Source of the DNA: Skermania sp. ID1734
Lineage (GTDB): Bacteria; Actinomycetota; Actinomycetes; Mycobacteriales; Mycobacteriaceae
Assembly: GCF_007489285.1 (NCBI RefSeq)
Contig: NZ_VLIY01000009.1
Span: forward strand, 62,001-126,000
Length of the DNA stretch: 64,000 bases
Direction of reading: 5' to 3'
Shown piece after piece: positions 57,896 through 64,000 of the stretch (position 1 is the first letter of the stretch; the number at the start of each line of letters is the position of its first letter). The translations under genes were made by a program, and so were the position numbers. Under the pieces are notes generated by a model that searched no databases, was not told the DNA's origin, and saw only the letters and a program-made list of their open reading frames with translations.

Positions 57896-59419
57896 GTGGT
57901 TTTGCCCTCCCCTGCCGCGTCGGGCGCGGATCCAAACGCCGAGCGGCGTAATCGCTTGCTTGCCTCCGCCGCCATTTCGTTGCAGCGCTTCGCCGACGTG
58001 CTGACCCCGCTCGGCGATCTGTTCGCCGCGCGCGGGCATGAGCTGTACCTGGTCGGCGGCAGCGTTCGCGACGCCGTGCTGGGCCGGTTGGGCACCGACC
58101 TGGACTTCACCACCGACGCGCACCCGGAACAGGTGCAGCAGATCCTGCGCGGTTGGGCGGACAACCTGTGGGACACCGGCGGCATCGCCTTCGGCACGGT
58201 CAGCGCCGGTAAGGGCGAGCACACGATCGAGATCACCACCTACCGCGCCGACACCTACGACCGGGTTTCCCGCAACCCGCAGGTGAGCTTCGGTGACTCG
58301 CTCGAGGGCGACCTGATCCGCCGCGACTTCACGGTGAATGCGATGGCCGTGAAGATCGGCGTGGATGGCGCCCAGGAATTCGTCGACCCGCTCGACGGCA
58401 TGACCGCCCTGCTCGCCGGGGTGCTCGACACCCCCGCTGCGCCGGAGGATTCCTTCACCGACGACCCGCTGCGCATGCTGCGCGCGGCGCGATTCGTGTC
58501 CCAGCTCGGCTTCACCCTCGCCCCCCGGGTGAAGCAGGCCATGACCGACATGGCTCCCGAGATCGAGCGCATCACCGCCGAACGGGTGCGCGCGGAATTG
58601 GACAAGCTCATCCTCGGGGAACACGCGATCGAGGGCATCGACGTCATGTGCGAGACGGGTTTGGCCGGCTACGTGATTCCCGAGATTCCAGCCATGAAGC
58701 TCGAGATCGACGAACATCACCAGCACAAGGACGTCTACCGGCACTCGTTGACGGTGCTGCAGCAGGCGATCGATCTGGAGGACAACGCGACGGGTGATGT
58801 ACCCGGTCCCGACCTGGTGCTGCGCTGGGCGGCGATCCTGCACGACATCGGTAAGCCGGACACCAAGCGCAACGAGCCGGGCGGCGGCGTGAGCTTCCAC
58901 CACCACGAGGTGGTGGGCGCCAAAATGGTGCGTAAGCGGCTGCGCGCGTTGAAGTATCCGAAGCAGATGACCGACGACATCGCGCAGTTGGTGTTTCTGC
59001 ACCTGCGCTTCCACGGCTACGGCAAGGGCCAGTGGACGGACTCAGCCGTGCGTCGCTACGTCACCGACGCGGGACCGCTGCTGTCCCGGCTGCACAAGCT
59101 GGTGCGGGCGGACTGCACCACCCGCAACAAGCGTCGCGCCGCCGCGCTGCAGGCCAGCTACGACGATCTCGAACAGCGGATCGCGCGCCTGCAGGAGCAG
59201 GAAGATCTCGCGCGGGTGCGGCCTGACCTCGACGGCAACGCGATTATGGAAATTCTCGGCCTGCCGCCGGGCCCCGAGGTGGGTCGCGCGTGGAAGTACC
59301 TGAAGGAACTGCGATTGGACCGCGGGCCGCTTTCCCGCGCGGAGGCCGAAGACGCGCTGCGCACGTGGTGGAACGATCAGCACCCCGACGCACCGGGCGA
59401 TACCGCTACCAGACGATAA
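57896..59419 (+). CDS. pcnA: CCA tRNA nucleotidyltransferase with HD domain
   Basis: A 507-residue class II nucleotidyltransferase. The active-site [10 protein letters not shown] and [11 protein letters not shown] (Asp pair) lead, followed by [10 protein letters not shown] and the arginine-rich [14 protein letters not shown]. The C-terminal HD motif is [10 protein letters not shown] with [10 protein letters not shown]. It adds or repairs CCA at tRNA 3' ends. Start: GTG at 57896, eight bases after a -10-like TAAGCT (57882-57887), so a leaderless mRNA is likely. ATG at 57866 is an alternative. It ends overlapping a gene on the other strand by 14 bp. Confidence 0.94.
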   Translation: MVLPSPAASGADPNAERRNRLLASAAISLQRFADVLTPLGDLFAARGHELYLVGGSVRDAVLGRLGTDLDFTTDAHPEQVQQILRGWADNLWDTGGIAFGTVSAGKGEHTIEITTYRADTYDRVSRNPQVSFGDSLEGDLIRRDFTVNAMAVKIGVDGAQEFVDPLDGMTALLAGVLDTPAAPEDSFTDDPLRMLRAARFVSQLGFTLAPRVKQAMTDMAPEIERITAERVRAELDKLILGEHAIEGIDVMCETGLAGYVIPEIPAMKLEIDEHHQHKDVYRHSLTVLQQAIDLEDNATGDVPGPDLVLRWAAILHDIGKPDTKRNEPGGGVSFHHHEVVGAKMVRKRLRALKYPKQMTDDIAQLVFLHLRFHGYGKGQWTDSAVRRYVTDAGPLLSRLHKLVRADCTTRNKRRAAALQASYDDLEQRIARLQEQEDLARVRPDLDGNAIMEILGLPPGPEVGRAWKYLKELRLDRGPLSRAEAEDALRTWWNDQHPDAPGDTATRR

Positions 59420-60209
59420 GTCCGGTCCCGGCGACGATCGCATTGCGGATCTGTCCGAGGTCGAGTGAACCGGAGAACGACGGGAGATCCAGCACGAACT
59501 CCACCTCGTGGTCGTGCCTGCGCGCCGACACGACACGCGCCTCGTATGGCAGCGGTCCGAGCGGAATCGCGCGCGCTGGCAGCAGTGCCTTCGGCAGCGG
59601 CAGGCCGTTCCAGCGGGCGCTGAGCACCTTGATCCGGACCAAGTCGTCGACCACGGACGCGTCGACGACCGCGCTGAGCTTGCGTTGGCGATGCTCGGCG
59701 TGAATGTGCCCCGACGGCGTCACGCTCAGGCGCCAGTCCAGCTCCTGGCTGTTGAGCCAGGCGACCAACGACTGCATAGATATAGTGCCGATGACGTCAC
59801 ACTGGCGGGTTTCCAACCGTGTCGGCACCCCGGGGACCAGCCGGACGCCGTGGGCGACGATGCGCAACTGGTGCACCGGGTGCCCCACCCAATCGACGTC
59901 GGTGAGAAAGATTTCGGTTTCGAAGAAAGCGCCGCGACGGCGGACTCGTAACTCGTTGAGGATCGCCCGAATGGGCTGGCCATGCAGCGACAGATCGATC
60001 TCGCGCCCGGTGAACTGGCGGCTGATCCCTTCCGAAAGCACGCTCATGAGCACGTCCGGCAGCAGTGCGGTGACGGTGCCCGCGCCCAGGGTAGCGACCG
60101 GGTCGACCCAGGACGAGGTGGTGGCGACCCAGCTGTCCAGCCAGGATCCGGCGCCGCGGAGCGGAGACCAGGACCCGGACCACGAGCGAGGGTCCAAATA
60201 CGAAGCCAT
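59406..60209 (-). CDS. Conserved hypothetical, possible DUF2993/LmeA-like
   Basis: A 267-residue protein starting MASYLDPRSWSGSW at the ATG at 60207-60209. After a 55-residue region it has a repeated beta-rich domain: REIDLSLHGQPIRAILNELRVRRRG, ETEIFLTDVDWVGHPVHQLRIVAHGVRLVPGV, and RLSVTPSGHIHAEHRQRKLSAVVDA. The pattern of paired strands and short loops resembles DUF2993-type lipid-binding proteins such as LmeA, but the match is weak. No TM or signal peptide is visible. Convergent with pcnA (14-bp overlap). The 145-bp gap before the TOBE gene is the divergent upstream region. Confidence 0.5.
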   Translation of the reverse strand: MASYLDPRSWSGSWSPLRGAGSWLDSWVATTSSWVDPVATLGAGTVTALLPDVLMSVLSEGISRQFTGREIDLSLHGQPIRAILNELRVRRRGAFFETEIFLTDVDWVGHPVHQLRIVAHGVRLVPGVPTRLETRQCDVIGTISMQSLVAWLNSQELDWRLSVTPSGHIHAEHRQRKLSAVVDASVVDDLVRIKVLSARWNGLPLPKALLPARAIPLGPLPYEARVVSARRHDHEVEFVLDLPSFSGSLDLGQIRNAIVAGTGLIVW

Positions 60210-60354
60210 GATTGATCCGACAATACTGGTGCGCCGATTCTGGTGCGGCGTGTCGCAATCGGGCGGCGCCCGACGCGGATTTCTCCGGTGGTTGCAGCCC
60301 GCAAATGCGGCGGCTCGCCCTCGATAGGCGCTCAACCGCGTTACAGTCGGCGGA

Positions 60355-60777
60355 ATGACGTACTTGCGCATCCGCGACGCTGCGGAGCTGCTGGGTGTGA
60401 GTGACGACACGGTTCGGCGCTGGATCGATACCGCCGCATTGCCTGTCGGCAAGGACGCGTCGGGCCGGAAAACCGTGGACGGCGGCGCGCTGGCTCAGTA
60501 CGCGCGCGAGCACGCCATCCGGGTGCCGCAGACGTCTATGCCGGTGCAAAGCTCGGCGCGCAATCGATTCCCCGGGCTGGTCACCAAGGTGGTGAGCGAT
60601 TCCGTGATGGCGCACGTGGAAATGCAGTGCGGACCGTTCACCGTCGCCTCGCTCATGAGCGCGACCGCCGTCCGCGAATTGGGCCTGGAACCGGGAACGG
60701 TGGCCGTGGCGAGTGTCAAGGCGACGATGGTGACCGTCGAAATCGAAGGGTCCTCGGCAGAGAACCCGCTGGCGTGA
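60355..60777 (+). CDS. HTH-TOBE molybdenum-responsive regulator
   Basis: A 140-residue protein. The N-terminal excisionase/MerR-like HTH is [27 protein letters not shown]. The C-terminal Mop/TOBE domain contains [35 protein letters not shown], with the usual ARN..G start. Such proteins bind molybdate or molybdopterin and regulate the modABC operon. Its TGA overlaps the modB GTG. Confidence 0.88.
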   Translation: MTYLRIRDAAELLGVSDDTVRRWIDTAALPVGKDASGRKTVDGGALAQYAREHAIRVPQTSMPVQSSARNRFPGLVTKVVSDSVMAHVEMQCGPFTVASLMSATAVRELGLEPGTVAVASVKATMVTVEIEGSSAENPLA

Positions 60778-61571
60778 GGGCGCCGGCTGCCGCCACCGGG
60801 CTGCCGCGCTGGATCTACGTACCGGCAGTGATCGGGGCACTACTGGTGATGCTGCCCCTCGTCGGGATGCTGAACACCATCGACTGGACCAACTTCTTCG
60901 GTCTCATTACCTCCGAATCCGCGCTTATTGCTTTGCAATTGAGTCTGAAGACGGCCTTCGCCAGCATGGTCGCCTGCGTGATCCTGGGCGTGCCCATGGC
61001 GGTGGTCCTGGCCCGCGGATCGCTGCCGGGGCTGGCCATCTGGCGGTCGGTGATCCTCTTGCCCCTGGTGTTGCCGCCGGTGGTGGGCGGTATCGCGCTG
61101 CTATATACATTCGGCCGGCAGGGTCTGATCGGCCGTCAGCTCGACGTACTCGGCATTCACATCGCCTTCACCACCGCGGCCGTTGTTTTGGCGCAGACGT
61201 TCGTCGCACTGCCTTATCTGGTGGTAAGCCTCGAGGCCGCGATGCGCTTGCACGGCAACCGATACGAGTCGGTGGCAGCGACCCTGGGCGCCGCGCCGAC
61301 CACCGTCCTGCGCCGGGTCACTCTGCCGCTGCTAATTCCGGCGGTGATTTCAGGGGCGGTGCTCTCGTTCGCCCGCGCGCTCGGTGAGTTCGGGGCCACG
61401 TTGACGTTCGCCGGCAGCCTGCAGGGCCGTACCCGCACTCTGCCGCTCGAGATCTATCTGCAGCGCGAGACCGATCCCGAAGGCGCAGTGGCTCTTTCGC
61501 TGCTGCTCGTGGTCATCGCGATCGTCGTCATGGTGGCCACCCGCCGCCGGTTGCCGGGTGCACCGTGGTGA
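60774..61571 (+). CDS. modB: Molybdate ABC transporter permease
   Basis: A 265-residue permease starting at the GTG at 60774 (GTGA overlap with the HTH-TOBE gene). Six TM helices, and the EAA loop [33 protein letters not shown] typical of molybdate/sulphate permeases. The segment [21 protein letters not shown] is a ModB signature. Couples to the ATPase that follows. No ModA gene precedes it, unusual for this operon. Confidence 0.93.
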   Translation: MRAPAAATGLPRWIYVPAVIGALLVMLPLVGMLNTIDWTNFFGLITSESALIALQLSLKTAFASMVACVILGVPMAVVLARGSLPGLAIWRSVILLPLVLPPVVGGIALLYTFGRQGLIGRQLDVLGIHIAFTTAAVVLAQTFVALPYLVVSLEAAMRLHGNRYESVAATLGAAPTTVLRRVTLPLLIPAVISGAVLSFARALGEFGATLTFAGSLQGRTRTLPLEIYLQRETDPEGAVALSLLLVVIAIVVMVATRRRLPGAPW

Positions 61572-62638
61572 GCGGGCTCGAACTGTCCGCGCGCGTGGAC
61601 CAGCGCGACGTGGAGGTGACCCTGTCTGCGGCGGACGGTGAAGTGGTGGCGTTGCTCGGGCCGAACGGTGCCGGCAAGTCCACGGTGCTGGGGATGATCG
61701 CTGGCTTGATCCGACCGAATCGGGGACGAATCACGCTCGACGAGCGGGTCCTGACCGACACAGACGCGTCGGTCGCGGTGGCCCCGCATCGTCGTGGGGT
61801 GGCGCTGCTGGCCCAGGAGGCATTGCTCTTCCCCCATCGAACGGTGCTCGGCAACATCGCCTTTCCACTCGAGTGCGCGGGAGTGGCGCGCCGCGAGGCC
61901 GAGGTGCAGGCGCGCGGATGGCTCGAGCGAGTCGATGCCGTACAGCTCGCCGACCGCAAGCCGCATCAGCTCTCCGGCGGCCAAGCGCAGCGAGTGGCGG
62001 TGGCTCGGGCACTGGCGGCCGAACCACGGCTCCTGATGCTGGACGAACCCTTTGCGGCGCTGGACGTTTCATCGGCGCCGGAATTGCGCAATCTGCTGCG
62101 CCGACTCGTGCGGATCCAGCGCAGAACCACGTTGCTGGTCACCCACGACATCGTCGACGCGCTCACCCTTGCCGACCGGGTGGTGGTGCTCGAGGACGGC
62201 CGAGTCGTCGAATCCGGCTCGGTGCACGAGGTGCTTACCCAGCCGCGTAGCGCGTTTGCCGCGCGGATCGCCGGAGTGAACCTCTTGGAGGGTCTGGCAC
62301 GTCCCGATGGTGTCGTGGTGGGTGGCGACGTGGTGTACGGCCGGATGGACGGCGACTGTCAGCCGGGCGTGGCGGCGTCGGCGGTGTTCCCGCCTGCGGC
62401 GGTGGCGGTACACCTTCGACCACCGGAAGGCAGTCCACGCAACGTGTTTCGGATGCGCGTCACCCATGTGGACTTCCATGGCGCCGCCGTTCGCGTCTAT
62501 GCCTGCGAGGAATCGAATGCGGACATCGAGTTGATGGCCGACATCACCCCGGTCGCGCTGCGCGAACTCGGCATCATCACCGGACTCGCCGTGTATTTCG
62601 CGGTCAAGGCGAGCGAGGTGGCGATCTATCCGCGCTGA
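61568..62638 (+). CDS. modC: Molybdate ABC transporter ATPase
   Basis: A 356-residue ATPase starting at the GTG at 61568 (overlap with modB TGA). Walker A is [11 protein letters not shown], the signature is [15 protein letters not shown], Walker B is [12 protein letters not shown] and the switch His is VTHDI. The C-terminal 110 residues form a TOBE-type regulatory domain. This is a complete ModC. It energises molybdate uptake for molybdenum cofactor enzymes. Convergent with the anti-sigma gene, one base apart. Confidence 0.93.
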   Translation: MSGLELSARVDQRDVEVTLSAADGEVVALLGPNGAGKSTVLGMIAGLIRPNRGRITLDERVLTDTDASVAVAPHRRGVALLAQEALLFPHRTVLGNIAFPLECAGVARREAEVQARGWLERVDAVQLADRKPHQLSGGQAQRVAVARALAAEPRLLMLDEPFAALDVSSAPELRNLLRRLVRIQRRTTLLVTHDIVDALTLADRVVVLEDGRVVESGSVHEVLTQPRSAFAARIAGVNLLEGLARPDGVVVGGDVVYGRMDGDCQPGVAASAVFPPAAVAVHLRPPEGSPRNVFRMRVTHVDFHGAAVRVYACEESNADIELMADITPVALRELGIITGLAVYFAVKASEVAIYPR

Positions 62639-62639
62639 A

Positions 62640-63383
62640 TTAGATCGTGGCGCTGAGCAACACCTCGTCGGTCGATTCCGAACGGATGTCCACCCGGGTG
62701 ATGTCGTGGGGTGCAACGGCGCTCACTGCCGAACCGGTAATTGTGTCGCCGGGATTGGCCGTCCACTCGGCGATCTTGCTCTGCACGCCGGATTGAGTGG
62801 TTACGTACATCGCGTATTTCCCGCTGTAGCTGCCCGCGCTGCCGCTCTTGTCATAGCTGCATCGGAAGTCGACGCGGGTGCCGCCGCCGGGCTGAGTCAT
62901 AAGTTTGACGCTGGCAGAAAGGGGTGTCTGGACCAGTTCGTCCAGACTGCGCGCCGCCACCACCTGCGGACCGGCCGGCGTTGGTGGCGTCGACTCATTG
63001 CTGTGCGCCAGCGGCAGGGTGATGAGCACGGCTGCGGCTGCCGCCACGACAGCACCGCCGATCGCGAGCATCCGATTGCGCCACCGCGTGCGGGCCGTGC
63101 GCCGGGCCAGCGTCGTCAAAGTGTCGCCTGCCGGCGGCGCAGTCGACAACTGGTCGCCGTCGAGCATCTGCTCGGCCACATCGCGGGGAACGCTGGCCAG
63201 CATTCCGGGCAGCGGGGCGAGTTCGGCTACCGACGCACGGCATTGCTCGCATTCGGTCAGATGTGCCTGAAATTCGAGGCGTTCGCTCGGGCTGAGCGCG
63301 CCCAGCACGTATGCGGCGTCCCAGGTTCGGTAGGGGTCGCGTGTCGAACCCAGGTCGGCTGGCGCGTTGGTCGGTCCGGTCAT
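62640..63383 (-). CDS. rslA: Zinc anti-sigma factor RslA-like
   Basis: A 247-residue membrane protein from the ATG at 63381-63383, overlapping the sigma-factor stop by one base (TGATG). Residues 13-45 contain WDAAYVLGALSPSERLEFQAHLTECEQC with the zinc motif HxxxCxxC. A TM (MLAIGGAVVAAAAAVLITLPLA) precedes an extracytoplasmic domain with CSYDKSGSAGSYSGKYAMYV. Layout and segments match mycobacterial RslA (Rv0736), which binds SigL and is released by oxidation of its cysteines. The C-terminus ends DEVLLSATI. Confidence 0.92.
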   Translation of the reverse strand: MTGPTNAPADLGSTRDPYRTWDAAYVLGALSPSERLEFQAHLTECEQCRASVAELAPLPGMLASVPRDVAEQMLDGDQLSTAPPAGDTLTTLARRTARTRWRNRMLAIGGAVVAAAAAVLITLPLAHSNESTPPTPAGPQVVAARSLDELVQTPLSASVKLMTQPGGGTRVDFRCSYDKSGSAGSYSGKYAMYVTTQSGVQSKIAEWTANPGDTITGSAVSAVAPHDITRVDIRSESTDEVLLSATI

Positions 63384-63889
63384 CAGCGCGTCACCCCCAT
63401 CTCCTGCAGTGCCAGCCGCAACGACCGGATCGCATAGTGCATGCGAGATTTCACGGTGCCGTCCGGAATGTCGAGCTCGGCAGCGATCTGCTGCGTCGAC
63501 ATTCCCCCGTAGTAGCCGCGGATGATCACCTCGCGATGGTCGGCGCTCAGCGTTGCCAGCGCGTCGGCGATGAGCCACGAATCCAGCGCACGTTCGGACC
63601 GGTCGGGCGTCGACTGCTCGGGCGGGGAATCCGTCCCGAATTCCCGTCGGGCGCGCGCGCTGCGATGTTCGTCGAATGCGAGATTGCGCGCGACCGTGAA
63701 CAGCCACGCGCGCGCGGATTGCGTCGATTGGTCCAGCACGCTCGGCCGTTGCCAGGCGCGCAGCAAGGTCTCCTGCACGATGTCTTCGGCACGGCCCGGA
63801 TCACCGATCAGGCTCAGGGTGTATCGCCACAGCGCAGAAGCGTGTTCGCGGTAGAGCGCATTGAGCAGCTCCGCCTGATCATCGGGCAT
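63383..63889 (-). CDS. sigL: ECF sigma factor SigL-like
   Basis: A 168-residue ECF sigma factor. Region 2 contains RAEDIVQETLLRAWQRP and SARAWLFTVARNLAFDEHRS. Region 4 is TLSADHREVIIRGYYGGMSTQQIAAELDIPDGTVKSRMHYAIRSL. The ATG at 63887-63889 has GGGAGG upstream. The pair matches SigL-RslA (Rv0735-Rv0736), which controls envelope and redox genes in mycobacteria. A matching promoter lies upstream. Confidence 0.93.
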   Translation of the reverse strand: MPDDQAELLNALYREHASALWRYTLSLIGDPGRAEDIVQETLLRAWQRPSVLDQSTQSARAWLFTVARNLAFDEHRSARARREFGTDSPPEQSTPDRSERALDSWLIADALATLSADHREVIIRGYYGGMSTQQIAAELDIPDGTVKSRMHYAIRSLRLALQEMGVTR

Positions 63890-63907
63890 CGACCACCTCC
63901 CGCCTGC

Positions 63908-63935
63908 AGAACGGTATAGCGAGCCACCCGGTTCA
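63908..63935 (-). promoter_or_regulatory. Candidate autoregulated sigma-factor promoter
   Basis: On the minus strand, TGAACC is followed after 16 bases by CGTTCT, matching the published SigL-type promoter (TGAACC, about 17-18 bp, CGT). It is 19 bases upstream of the sigL start codon. This suggests the sigma factor controls its own operon. Confidence 0.7.
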
Positions 63936-64000
63936 AACAGACATTTACGGTGCGTTGCGCAGACAAGTTTCGCTGGTTACTTGCTGAGGTATTCCCCCGG

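Overview
The window is a high-GC actinobacterial chromosome segment centred on the replication origin. The gene order matches the origin region of mycolic-acid bacteria (Mycobacteriales). Reading outward from oriC (about 35.0-35.5 kb), one arm runs dnaN-recF-dciA-gyrB-gyrA-DUF3566-tRNA-Ile-DLW39-tRNA-Ala and, after an inserted block, cwsA-ppiA-PH protein-crgA. The other arm runs dnaA-rpmH-rnpA-yidD-yidC-jag-rsmG-parA-parB-cwlM-trxA-trxB-rsmA-sigM-murJ-DUF6049-mutT4-pcnA. crgA, cwsA, rsmA/sigM, a MurJ-pseudokinase fusion and CwlM point to a Nocardia/Rhodococcus/Mycobacterium relative. The species cannot be fixed from the sequence alone.

Region 1-9.4 kb: division genes (crgA, cwsA), a rhomboid protease, cyclophilin, an MMPL exporter, arylamine N-acetyltransferase, a DrrAB-type ABC exporter, a dihydrofolate-reductase-like enzyme and an AraC regulator. 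Region 9.4-24 kb is accessory and variable. It holds SOS-controlled dinB, a compact redox cluster (Zn-alcohol dehydrogenase, DUF2255, SDR, cupin, XRE regulator, MFS exporter), a decayed IS110-family transposase, a secreted lipase, a polysaccharide deacetylase facing a GT28-like glycosyltransferase, two divergent paralogous DMT transporters, galE and a small secreted protein.

Region 24-35 kb is the replication/topology core. gyrA carries a 426-residue intein at the residue after its catalytic tyrosine, with an apparently complete LAGLIDADG endonuclease domain. Its quinolone-resistance region has Val where M. tuberculosis has Ala90. Region 35-45 kb holds oriC, dnaA, the rpmH-rnpA-yidD-yidC-jag operon, rsmG, parAB and a cluster of parS sites, then the CwlM pseudo-amidase.

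Region 45-57.8 kb contains thioredoxin/thioredoxin reductase, RsmA/SigM and the mutT4-DUF6049-murJ operon. Between murJ and sigM sits an extra three-gene module: a small HTH protein, a multi-TM MAB_1171c-like protein and an ImmA/IrrE metallopeptidase translationally coupled to murJ. It is the best candidate here for an under-described system. Region 57.8-64 kb holds pcnA, a molybdenum-pterin-type regulator with modB and modC but no modA, and a SigL/RslA-type sigma/anti-sigma pair preceded by a likely self-dependent promoter.
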